Shown: positions 1-5,181, numbered from the stretch's first letter. The stretch: DNA of 5,181 bases from an uncultured Lachnospiraceae bacterium (GCA_902795835.1 CADBNA010000128.1:1-5181), one strand, 5' to 3'. The notes: generated by a model from the letters alone, not told the origin. Program-made: numbers and translations.

Positions 1-1199
1 ATAAAGGTCACATTGGATTTGTACTGAATAAGGGCGATCACGACGGAGATGGCGATGAAGACCACGATCAGCATCCGCATCATCTTCACCTGTCTTTTTT
101 CGTCCATATCCTTGATAAAGTTGTCTTTCAGGAAATCCAGCGTCAGAGTGGAACTGGACGTCAGCACCAGAGAAGACAGCGTGGACATGGAGGCGGAGAG
201 AACCAGGATCACAACGACGCCGATCAGAATATCCGGCAGGCCGGACAGCATGGTAGGCACAACGGAATCATAGCCGTTGGCGGCAATGTCGATCTGGTCG
301 GAGAACAGACGCCCGAAACCGCCGAGGAAATAGCAGCCGCCCGCCACCAGGAAGGCAAAAAAGGTAGAGATAATGGTGCCGGTAGCAACCGATTTTTCAC
401 TTTTTATCGCATAGAATTTCTGCACCATCTGCGGCAGTCCCCAGGTGCCGAGGGAGGTCAGGATAACGACACCGAGGAGGTTGACGGGATCCGGTCCGAA
501 GAAAGAAGCAAAGATACCCGGCGTAGAGGAAACCTCTGTGTCCACGACCCGTCCCATACCGTCCAGCGCGGCAAGAAAACCGCCCTGGCCTTTCAGAACG
601 GCTCCGATGACGGCGCAGATGCCGATGACCATAATGATGCCCTGTATGAAATCATTGATGGCGGTTGCCATATATCCCCCCGCAATTACATAGACACCGG
701 TCAGTATAGCCATGACAATGACACAGATGGAGTAGTCAATGTTGAAGGCCATGCCAAACAGCCGGGACAGACCATTGTAGAGAGAAGCCGTGTAGGGAAT
801 CAGGAAAATAAATGTCACGACCGATGCGGCAATCTGGAGGGATTTGCTGTCGAAACGCCGCCCGAAGAACTCGGGCATGGTGGCGGTGTCCAGATGCTGT
901 GTCATAATCCTTGTCCGGCGTCCGAGAATAACCCAGGCCATGAGGGATCCTATCAGTGCATTGCCGATGCCTGCCCAGGTGGCGGAAATGCCGTATTTCC
1001 AGCCGAACTGACCGGCATAGCCGACAAAAACAACTGCGGAAAAATAAGATGTGCCGAAGGCAAACGCAGTCAGCCAGGGACCGACAGCACGTCCGCCCAG
1101 GACGAAACCGCTCACATCCGTTGAGTTTCTTCGGCAATACAGACCGATTCCGATCATGACGGAAAAAAAGACAACCAGAAGCAGGATTTTGATAACCAT
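1..1199 (-). CDS. Sodium:solute symporter (SSS family), N-terminal 399 codons, 3' end outside window
   Basis: Reading the minus strand from ATG at 1199-1197 gives 399 codons without a stop, running off the window edge. The protein is an integral membrane transporter that would use the Na+ gradient to import a small organic solute. Visible features: first membrane helix at residues 3-21 (MVIKILLLVVFFSVMIGIGL); the FVLGGRAVGPW loop at 32-42, which precedes helix 2 in SSS proteins; GGYMATAINDFIQG at 174-187, the SSS GGxxAxxxxDxxQ segment; and LSASMSTLSSLVLTSSS at 334-350, with S339-T340 matching the Na2-site Ser-Thr of PutP. The Asp that PutP uses in helix 2 (D55) is not present in TSYFSAVVF (50-58), so proline is not a safe substrate call; the 174-187 segment looks more PanF-like. 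Substrate is unassigned. Family members are usually near 450-550 residues, so roughly the last fifth to quarter is missing. A GAGG at 1213-1210 lies 10 nt upstream of the start. Transcribed divergently from alaA. Confidence 0.93.
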   Translation of the reverse strand, partial: MVIKILLLVVFFSVMIGIGLYCRRNSTDVSGFVLGGRAVGPWLTAFAFGTSYFSAVVFVGYAGQFGWKYGISATWAGIGNALIGSLMAWVILGRRTRIMTQHLDTATMPEFFGRRFDSKSLQIAASVVTFIFLIPYTASLYNGLSRLFGMAFNIDYSICVIVMAILTGVYVIAGGYMATAINDFIQGIIMVIGICAVIGAVLKGQGGFLAALDGMGRVVDTEVSSTPGIFASFFGPDPVNLLGVVILTSLGTWGLPQMVQKFYAIKSEKSVATGTIISTFFAFLVAGGCYFLGGFGRLFSDQIDIAANGYDSVVPTMLSGLPDILIGVVVILVLSASMSTLSSLVLTSSSTLTLDFLKDNFIKDMDEKRQVKMMRMLIVVFIAISVVIALIQYKSNVTF

Positions 1200-1217
1200 G
1201 GTACAGATACCTCACAA

Positions 1218-1232
1218 TGATAATGATAATTT
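1218..1232. promoter_or_regulatory. Candidate Fur/PerR-like AT box in symporter leader
   Basis: The segment 1219-1230 is two adjacent GATAAT hexamers, the repeating unit described for Fur sites; the hexamer before it (1213-1218, CACAAT) matches 4 of 6. Against the B. subtilis-type 7-1-7 pattern TGATAATnATTATCA, positions 1218-1232 match 11 of 14 defined bases. It lies between the symporter promoter and its ribosome binding site, where a bound repressor could block transcription. It could equally be a chance AT-rich tandem repeat of AATGAT (1216-1230). Confidence 0.25.
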
Positions 1233-1239
1233 AGCGCAC

Positions 1240-1249
1240 CAACGCGTTG
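1240..1249. promoter_or_regulatory. 10-bp perfect palindrome CAACGCGTTG, candidate operator
   Basis: CAACGCGTTG reads identically on both strands. On the minus strand it falls about 10-19 nt beyond the -10 box (1264-1259), so it sits at roughly +3 to +12 of the symporter transcript, a typical repressor position. The hexamer AACGCG recurs at 1264-1269, about two helical turns away, overlapping the end of the -10 box. No known regulator family is assigned to it; the role is inferred from position and symmetry only. Confidence 0.35.
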
Positions 1250-1258
1250 ACGTGTAAC

Positions 1259-1287
1259 AGTTTAACGCGCCTGCGCGCGAAAGTCAA
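1259..1287 (-). promoter_or_regulatory. Sigma-A-type promoter of the symporter
   Basis: On the minus strand, TTGACT (1287-1282) is followed after exactly 17 nt by TAAACT (1264-1259), matching five of six and four of six positions of the -35 and -10 consensus. Transcription would begin near 1252, giving a leader of about 50 nt before the ATG at 1199. The spacer is strikingly GC-rich and self-complementary (CGCGC at 1266-1270 against GCGCG at 1273-1277), which is unusual for a promoter spacer and could slow opening or hold a regulator. Confidence 0.7.
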
Positions 1288-1301
1288 GAAGCTTTTTGAC
1301 T
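1282..1301. repeat. 20-bp near-perfect palindrome linking two divergent -35-like boxes
   Basis: The segment is symmetric around AAGCTT (1289-1294), with AGTCAA on the left and TTGACT on the right; only the pair 1288/1295 breaks the symmetry, and in RNA that pair would be G-U. The left arm is the -35 box of the symporter promoter; the right arm is an equally good TTGACT pointing toward alaA. A dimeric repressor or activator bound here would cover both directions. Confidence 0.5.
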
Positions 1302-1302
1302 C

Positions 1303-1331
1303 TTGCGGCTCTTTTTGAACAATGATAAAAT
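1303..1331 (+). promoter_or_regulatory. Probable extended -10 promoter for the alaA cluster
   Basis: TAAAAT at 1326-1331 is preceded by TG at 1323-1324, giving the extended -10 form TGnTAAAAT. Seventeen nt upstream lies TTGCGG (1303-1308), a weak -35 with only the TTG conserved; weak -35 boxes are tolerated with extended -10 elements. The start site would be near 1338, leaving a leader of about 77 nt. An alternative reading uses the better -35 TTGACT (1296-1301) with AACAAT at 1318-1323 (16-nt spacer), which has a poorer -10. Confidence 0.5.
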
Positions 1332-1337
1332 ATAACC

Positions 1338-1390
1338 TCAAAAGCGATATGGAAGCATGAAGGGCGGAATCGTCCGCAATCTGCTTTTGA
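1338..1390 (+). other. Potential stem-loop leader of the alaA mRNA
   Basis: TCAAAAGC (1338-1345) is perfectly complementary to GCTTTTGA (1383-1390), and inside that closing stem GCGGA (1364-1368) pairs with TCCGC (1373-1377) around a 4-nt ATCG loop. The outer stem begins at about the predicted first transcribed base and ends 14 nt before the GGAGG of alaA. There is no T-run after either hairpin, so it is not an intrinsic terminator. I recognise no known riboswitch class; an RNA-stability or translational role is inference. Confidence 0.35.
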
Positions 1391-1414
1391 CGAGTGAATC
1401 ATATGGAGGCACCT

Positions 1415-2629
1415 ATGCAGACATACAGAAAATCATCAAAACTTGACAATGTTCTCTATGATGTCAGGGGACCTGTTGTTCAGGAGGCTGCCCGGATGGA
1501 GGAGGAAGGCAAGAAAATCCTGAAGCTGAATATCGGCAATCCTGCGCCTTTCGGGTTTACGGCACCTGACGAAGTGATTGCGGATGTGATCAGCAATGTG
1601 AGAGACTGCGAGGGATATTCCGATTCAAGGGGCCTTTTTTCCGCCAGAAAGGCCATTATGCAGTACTATCAGCTGCTGAAGCTTCCGAACCTGAATATCA
1701 GTGATATTTATACCGGGAACGGTGTGAGTGAACTGATCAACCTGGCTATGCAGGCGCTGCTTGATGACGGCGATGAGATTCTGATTCCTGCGCCGGATTA
1801 TCCTCTGTGGACGGCCTGCGCGACTCTGGCCGGCGGAAAAGTGGTGCACTATATCTGCGATGAACAGTCGGAGTGGTTTCCGGATATAGAAGACATCAGA
1901 AGCAAGGTAACGGACCGCACGCGGGCGATTGTCATCATCAATCCGAACAATCCCACCGGAGCGGTATACAGCCGGGATGTACTGGAGGAGATCGTACAGA
2001 TTGCCAGGGAGAATCAGCTGATTATTTTTTCTGATGAGATCTATGACCGCCTGATTATGGACGGCTATACGCATGTTCCGATCGCGTCTCTGGCTCCGGA
2101 TCTGTTCTGCGTGACATTCTCCGGTCTGTCAAAGTCGCATATGGTAGCCGGATTCCGCATCGGCTGGATGGTTTTCTCGGGAAACAAAAGGCGGGCGGCA
2201 GACTATCTGGAAGGCATCAACATGCTTTCGAACATGAGACTCTGCTCCAATGTGCCGGCGCAGTCGATCGTCCAGACTTCTCTGGGCGGATACCAGAGCG
2301 TGAATGAGTATATTGTACCGGGCGGCAGGATTTATGAGCAGCGGAACTATATTTATGAAGCGCTCCGCGAAATCCCGGGAATCAGTGTGGTAAAGCCGAA
2401 AGCCGCGTTTTATATCTTCCCCCGTCTGGATACGGAAAAGTTCCATATCACGGATGACATGAAGTTTGCCTATGATTTCCTGCATGAAAAGCAGGTCCTG
2501 GTCGTGCAGGGCACAGGCTTTAACTGGAAAGAACCGGATCATTTCCGCATAGTCTATCTGCCGCACCGGCGGACGCTCTCGCTGGCCGCGCAGAAGCTTG
2601 GGGAATTTCTGGAGGGGTATGAACAGTGA
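1415..2629 (+). CDS. alaA: AlaA-type alanine/glutamate aminotransferase (class I/II PLP enzyme)
   Basis: A cytoplasmic PLP-dependent transaminase predicted to convert pyruvate plus glutamate to alanine plus 2-oxoglutarate and the reverse. The 404-residue product is about the length of E. coli AlaA (405) and closely resembles it throughout as I remember that sequence: KLNIGNPAPFGF (37-48), GNGVSEL (101-107), PAPDYPLWTA (125-134), IVIINPNNPTGAVYS (172-186), SDEIYD (206-211), GLSKSHMVAGFR (237-248), PGGRIYEQRN (302-311). Family-conserved residues visible: Y129 stacking on the cofactor ring, N180 in the NNPTG motif, D207 and Y210 contacting PLP, K240 forming the Schiff base, R378 holding the substrate carboxylate. 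None is missing. Start choice: ATG at 1415 has GGAGG (1405-1409) 5 nt upstream; the in-frame GTG at 1394 and ATG at 1403 lack a good site. First gene of the plus-strand cluster; its stop overlaps the start of the next gene. Exact amino-donor range is not readable from sequence. Confidence 0.95.
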   Translation: MQTYRKSSKLDNVLYDVRGPVVQEAARMEEEGKKILKLNIGNPAPFGFTAPDEVIADVISNVRDCEGYSDSRGLFSARKAIMQYYQLLKLPNLNISDIYTGNGVSELINLAMQALLDDGDEILIPAPDYPLWTACATLAGGKVVHYICDEQSEWFPDIEDIRSKVTDRTRAIVIINPNNPTGAVYSRDVLEEIVQIARENQLIIFSDEIYDRLIMDGYTHVPIASLAPDLFCVTFSGLSKSHMVAGFRIGWMVFSGNKRRAADYLEGINMLSNMRLCSNVPAQSIVQTSLGGYQSVNEYIVPGGRIYEQRNYIYEALREIPGISVVKPKAAFYIFPRLDTEKFHITDDMKFAYDFLHEKQVLVVQGTGFNWKEPDHFRIVYLPHRRTLSLAAQKLGEFLEGYEQ

Positions 2630-2952
2630 CATCCACAAAAGAAATAAACGCTGAAGTGCCCGGAGAGGCTCTGATCAGGGCAATGGCGGATCTGTTCAAG
2701 ACCTTTGGGGATCCTACCAGACTTAGAATTCTGGCGGCACTTTTCCGCGAGGAGCTGTGTGTCTGTGATATCGCGGACCGGCTGGGCATGACACAGAGCG
2801 CAATTTCACATCAGCTGAGGGTGCTGAAGCAGCAGGAGCTGGTCCGCTTCCGCAGGGACGGCAAGACAGTGTATTATTCACTGGCGGATTCCCATGTGGA
2901 GACGATTTTCCTGCAGGGACTGGAGCATGCCAGTGAGCCTGATAAACAGTGA
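2626..2952 (+). CDS. ArsR/SmtB-family metal-responsive transcriptional repressor
   Basis: A 108-residue winged-helix repressor of the type that binds DNA as a dimer and releases it when metal binds. The DNA-binding core is clear: FGDPTRLRIL (27-36), helix-turn-helix IADRLGMTQSAISHQLRVLK (49-68), wing RFRRDGKTVYYSL (74-86). The C-terminal helix carries D88-x-H90-x10-H101-x2-E104, exactly the alpha-5 Zn(II)-site spacing of SmtB (D, H, H, E) and close to CzrA. The alpha-3 segment ELCVCDIA (43-50) has C45 and C47, but the third Cys of ArsR-type sites is Ala (A50), and residues 1-44 contain no Cys or His, so a CadC-type site cannot be completed. Zinc or cobalt sensing through alpha-5 is therefore the better guess. 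Starts with GTG at 2626, overlapping the alaA stop as GTGA; GGAGGG (2611-2616) is 9 nt upstream inside alaA, so translation is probably coupled. No metal transporter is adjacent. Confidence 0.93.
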   Translation: MTSTKEINAEVPGEALIRAMADLFKTFGDPTRLRILAALFREELCVCDIADRLGMTQSAISHQLRVLKQQELVRFRRDGKTVYYSLADSHVETIFLQGLEHASEPDKQ

Positions 2953-2955
2953 GTG

Positions 2956-2989
2956 CCGGGCGGATGAGATAAAGGGAGGACCCGCCCGG
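2956..2989 (+). other. GC-rich hairpin between the repressor and citrate synthase genes
   Basis: CCGGGCGG (2956-2963) is perfectly complementary to CCGCCCGG (2982-2989) across an 18-nt loop, directly after the repressor stop codon. No T-run follows, so this is not a standard intrinsic terminator. It may protect or set the processing point of the mRNA, lowering or separating expression between the upstream pair and citrate synthase. I see no convincing promoter in the 74-bp gap. Confidence 0.5.
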
Positions 2990-3026
2990 GATACAGGGGA
3001 GAATAAACCATAGGGGGTAATTGCTT

Positions 3027-4385
3027 ATGAGTTTTCAGATGAAGGCAACTCCGCAGATCATCAGTCTGACGGAGGAATGCGTGAACAACTCCACAATTGA
3101 TGTATCTCTTTACAGAGAATTTGATGTAAAGAGAGGACTGCGTGATATAAACGGCGCAGGTGTTCTGGCCGGCCTTACGCAGATCTCCAATGTGGTGGCC
3201 TTCCGGTTTGAAGATGACAAACGAATTCCCTGTGACGGCGAGCTGTATTACAGAGGCATTGATGTCCGGCAGCTGACCAGGGGATTTGTCAATGAGAGCC
3301 GCTTCGGTTTCGAAGAAAGCGCCTACCTGCTGATATTCGGCAAATTGCCGGATGCCGGGCAGCTGGAAGAGTTTCAGCGAATCCTGGCCAACCAGCGGTC
3401 CCTGCCGAAGAATTTTACCCGCGACGTCATCATGAAAGCGCCAAGCCGGGATATGATGAATACACTGTCGCGCAGTGTGCTGACCCTGTATTCCTATGAT
3501 CCGCTGGCGGATGATATCTCGCTGCCGAATGTACTGCGGCAGTGCCTGAACCTGATTGCCATCTTCCCCATGCTGTCGGTGTACGGCTATCAGGCATATA
3601 ATCATTACCTGAAGGGGAAGAGCCTCTATATTCACAATCCCTCCAGGAAGCTGAGCACAGCGGAAAATATTCTGCGGATGCTCCGTCCGGACAAAAAGTA
3701 TTCTCCTTTCGAGGCAAAGGTTCTGGATCTGGCGCTGGTTCTGCATATGGAGCACGGCGGCGGAAACAATTCCACTTTTACGACACACGTGGTTACATCC
3801 TCCGGAACGGACACCTACTCGGCCGTTGCGGCTGCCCTGGGTTCTCTGAAGGGACCCAAGCACGGCGGCGCAAATATCAAGGTCGTCAAAATGTTTGAAG
3901 ACCTGAAAAAGAATGTCAAAGACACGACGGATGAAGAAGAAGTCGGAAACTACCTGCGCCGCCTGCTGAATAAGGATGCCTTTGACAGGCAGGGCCTGAT
4001 CTACGGCATGGGTCACGCGGTTTATTCCATATCCGATCCCCGTGCGCAGATTTTCAAGGCCTATATCGAAATGCTGGCCGTTGAAAAGGGCCGGGAAGCG
4101 GACTACCGGCTGTATGCGATGGTAGAGCGGCTTGCGCAGAAGATCATAGCCGACGAGAGGCATATTTATAAGGGCGTAAGCGCCAATGTAGACTTTTACA
4201 GCGGCTTTGTGTACAGCATGCTGGACCTGCCGCTGGAGCTGTATACACCGATCTTTGCCTGCGCCCGTATTGTGGGATGGAGCGCTCACAGGATGGAAGA
4301 ACTGATCAATACGGACAAGATCATTCGACCGGCCTACATGAATATAAAGGAGACGGAGGCCTATGTCCCGCTCGCAGAGAGATAA
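3027..4385 (+). CDS. gltA: Citrate synthase (citrate/2-methylcitrate synthase family)
   Basis: Cytoplasmic enzyme condensing oxaloacetate with acetyl-CoA to citrate, the entry to the oxidative branch that yields 2-oxoglutarate and glutamate. The 452-residue product has the family fold signature and complete catalytic set: LHMEHGGGNNSTF (239-251, H243), GPKHGGAN (276-283, H279), GMGHAVYSISDPRAQ (327-341, H330), and NVDFYSGF (387-394, D389); H279, H330 and D389 correspond to the classic His-His-Asp triad. Substrate-binding arginines fit R339 (DPR), R414 (ARIVGW) and R434 (IRPAY). Many bacterial enzymes have GHRVY where this has GHAVY, as in eukaryotic forms. It is longer than compact (about 370-residue) Gram-positive enzymes, with a roughly 45-residue N-terminal lead before GVLAGLTQISNV, as in the clostridial long form. 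Start: ATG at 3027 with AGGGGG (3012-3017) 9 nt upstream; TTG at 3021 sits too close to that site. Methylcitrate activity cannot be excluded, but there are no prpB/prpD-like neighbours in the window. Confidence 0.95.
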   Translation: MSFQMKATPQIISLTEECVNNSTIDVSLYREFDVKRGLRDINGAGVLAGLTQISNVVAFRFEDDKRIPCDGELYYRGIDVRQLTRGFVNESRFGFEESAYLLIFGKLPDAGQLEEFQRILANQRSLPKNFTRDVIMKAPSRDMMNTLSRSVLTLYSYDPLADDISLPNVLRQCLNLIAIFPMLSVYGYQAYNHYLKGKSLYIHNPSRKLSTAENILRMLRPDKKYSPFEAKVLDLALVLHMEHGGGNNSTFTTHVVTSSGTDTYSAVAAALGSLKGPKHGGANIKVVKMFEDLKKNVKDTTDEEEVGNYLRRLLNKDAFDRQGLIYGMGHAVYSISDPRAQIFKAYIEMLAVEKGREADYRLYAMVERLAQKIIADERHIYKGVSANVDFYSGFVYSMLDLPLELYTPIFACARIVGWSAHRMEELINTDKIIRPAYMNIKETEAYVPLAER

Positions 4386-5031
4386 TGAAAGCCTTGCCTC
4401 TGCCGGAGGCATTTTTGCAGGCTTGTGTCCGGATGAATGGAAGCAGTCCATCTGGGATGTGGATTATGAAGACCTTTACAGACGGGGCTGCAGGCTGATC
4501 CTGTTTGACATTGACAACACACTGGTACATCACGGCGCGCCGGCAGACGAGCGGACGCGGCAGCTGTTCCGGAAACTTCAGGAGACCGGTATTTCCGCCT
4601 GTGTCGTGTCCAATAACAGAAAAGCCCGTGTAGAACCTTTTGCGGAGGCAGTGGGCGCTTTATACGTCTGTAAAGCGGGAAAGCCCTCTGTCCGCGGCTA
4701 TCTTGAGGCATGCCGGATGAGCGGATACACCCCGTCCCAGACTGTATGCATCGGGGACCAGCTGTTTACGGATATTTGGGGGGCAAGAAGAGCGGGAATC
4801 CGCAGCATTCTTGTGAATCCGATCTCCCCCAGGGAAGAGATTCAGATTATCCTGAAGCGCAAACTGGAACGGATCATCCTTTTCTTCTTCCGGCTGGGTC
4901 TTCGCATAAGAGGCCTGAAAGATATTCCCGCTGCAGGCTTCCAGGAAAAAGGAAGAGCACATCCCACAGGCAGCCTGCTCTCTGATCCGCGTGACGGGAG
5001 AAGGGCGGAAGAGGGCACAAAGACAGAATAA
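4363..5031 (+). CDS. yqeG: YqeG-family HAD (subclass IIIA) phosphatase with extended termini
   Basis: A 222-residue HAD-superfamily hydrolase of the YqeG group; homologues include the yeast mitochondrial phosphatidylglycerophosphate phosphatase Gep4, but the bacterial substrate is not settled. Motifs are complete: motif I FDIDNTLV (48-55) with nucleophile D49 and acid/base D51; motif II VVSNN (81-85) with S83; motif III lysine in KAGKP (K107); motif IV IGDQLFTD (130-137) with D132 and D137. PDEWKQSIWDVDYEDLYRRG (23-42) is the family's N-terminal lead. Typical members are near 170 residues; here there are about 17 extra residues at the N-terminus and about 40 after the usual end at RIILFFFRLG, the tail being rich in Gly, Arg, Glu and Lys and probably disordered. 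ATG at 4363 overlaps the citrate synthase gene by 23 bp; GGAGG (4355-4359) is only 3 nt away and AAAGGAG (4346-4352) is 10 nt away. An in-frame TTG at 4423 is a weaker alternative. No terminator follows. Confidence 0.9.
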   Translation: MSRSQRDNESLASAGGIFAGLCPDEWKQSIWDVDYEDLYRRGCRLILFDIDNTLVHHGAPADERTRQLFRKLQETGISACVVSNNRKARVEPFAEAVGALYVCKAGKPSVRGYLEACRMSGYTPSQTVCIGDQLFTDIWGARRAGIRSILVNPISPREEIQIILKRKLERIILFFFRLGLRIRGLKDIPAAGFQEKGRAHPTGSLLSDPRDGRRAEEGTKTE

Positions 5032-5035
5032 ACAG

Positions 5036-5064
5036 TTGAAAAGTACCGTAAAGTAGTTTAAAAT
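5036..5064 (+). promoter_or_regulatory. Sigma-A-type promoter of efp
   Basis: TTGAAA (5036-5041) and TAAAAT (5059-5064) are separated by exactly 17 nt, each matching five of six consensus bases. It begins 5 nt after the yqeG stop and predicts transcription from about 5071, with a leader of about 46 nt before efp. It would let efp be expressed independently of the upstream cluster; read-through from upstream is also possible because no terminator is visible. Confidence 0.75.
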
Positions 5065-5116
5065 ATAGCGTGCTTAAAAGGACGATTTCAGAAAAGAACA
5101 AAGGAGGATGATTCCA

Positions 5117-5181
5117 ATGGCGGATATACAGGCAGGTGATTTTCGCAACGGCATTACACTCGAGATCGACGGCAAGGTTTG
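5117..5181 (+). CDS. efp: Elongation factor P, first 21 codons (3' end outside window)
   Basis: The ATG at 5117 opens a frame to the window edge reading MADIQAGDFRNGITLEIDGK then V. This is the standard EF-P N-terminus (AGDFRNGxTxxxDGKxY), the start of the first beta-barrel (KOW-like) domain. EF-P is a cytoplasmic, ribosome-binding protein that relieves stalling at consecutive prolines. The loop carrying its modified residue lies beyond the window and cannot be examined. AAGGAGG (5101-5107) is placed 9 nt upstream of the start. The full protein would be about 185 residues by family norm. Confidence 0.92.
   Translation, partial: MADIQAGDFRNGITLEIDGKV

Noticed and set aside
49..693. Plus-strand open frames at 49-273 and 445-693
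   Set aside because: They are antisense to the symporter, encode Thr/Arg/Pro-rich low-complexity peptides, and have no ribosome binding sites.
736..1215. A 159-codon minus-strand open frame
   Set aside because: It is out of frame with the symporter frame on the same strand, and its translation is Arg/Cys/His-rich with no domain; the symporter reading explains this region.
1316..1335. TGAACA in the alaA promoter as an SmtB/CzrA-type operator
   Set aside because: Only one half-site is visible; the matching inverted TGTTCA or TTCA half is absent at the expected spacing.
1394..1414. GTG 1394 or ATG 1403 as the alaA start
   Set aside because: Neither has a well-placed ribosome binding site, whereas ATG 1415 has GGAGG at 5 nt and gives a length close to E. 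coli AlaA.
1357..1446. Small upstream frame of 29 codons (MKGGIVRNLLLTSESYGG...) overlapping the alaA start, preceded by a three-codon MEA frame at 1349-1360 whose stop overlaps its start codon (ATGA)
   Set aside because: The only purine-rich stretch (GGAAG, 1351-1355) is 1 nt from the ATG, too close to serve, and the peptide has no run of regulatory codons typical of attenuator leaders.
2956..2989. Hairpin after the repressor as a rho-independent terminator
   Set aside because: No T-run follows the stem; the next bases are GATACAGG.
3021..3026. TTG 3021 as the citrate synthase start
   Set aside because: It sits 3 nt after AGGGGG, too close, and ATG 3027 is better spaced.
2874..4451. A 525-codon open frame on the minus strand opposite citrate synthase
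   Set aside because: It lies antisense to a fully convincing enzyme with all catalytic residues, its translation resembles no family and is rich in Gln/His/Arg/Ile as expected of reverse-frame reading, and it lacks a recognisable ribosome binding site.

Overview
The window looks like part of a chromosome from an anaerobic Firmicute, most likely a Lachnospiraceae-type Clostridium relative. The evidence is the strong GGAGG-type ribosome binding sites, the sigma-A-like promoters, the long clostridial form of citrate synthase, and a YqeG-family phosphatase next to efp. The taxonomic call rests on recognising protein families by eye and not on any search. No mobile element, CRISPR array, rRNA or tRNA gene was seen.

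Layout. Positions 1-1199 (minus strand) hold the N-terminal 399 codons of a sodium:solute symporter (SSS family), whose C-terminus lies outside the window. Positions 1200-1414 are a 215-bp divergent control region. It contains a clear minus-strand promoter, a weaker extended -10 plus-strand promoter, several palindromes, a Fur-like AT box and a potentially structured leader. Positions 1415-5031 are a tightly packed plus-strand cluster: alaA-type aminotransferase, an ArsR/SmtB metal-sensing repressor (4-bp GTGA overlap with alaA), citrate synthase (74-bp gap with a GC-rich hairpin), and a YqeG-family HAD phosphatase (23-bp overlap with citrate synthase). A good promoter at 5036-5064 then drives efp (elongation factor P), of which only the first 21 codons are present.

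How the genes may work together. AlaA interconverts alanine/2-oxoglutarate and pyruvate/glutamate, and citrate synthase feeds the oxidative branch that supplies 2-oxoglutarate, so both sit at the carbon/nitrogen junction around glutamate. The unusual member is the SmtB-like repressor. It carries the complete alpha-5 zinc-site pattern D-x-H-x10-H-x2-E, yet it is translationally coupled to an aminotransferase and followed by citrate synthase, with no metal transporter in view. The YqeG and EF-P genes are housekeeping neighbours. The most noteworthy signals are this metalloregulator in a central-metabolism operon and the symmetric divergent promoter region. Nothing here amounts to a clearly new system; the genes themselves all belong to known families.
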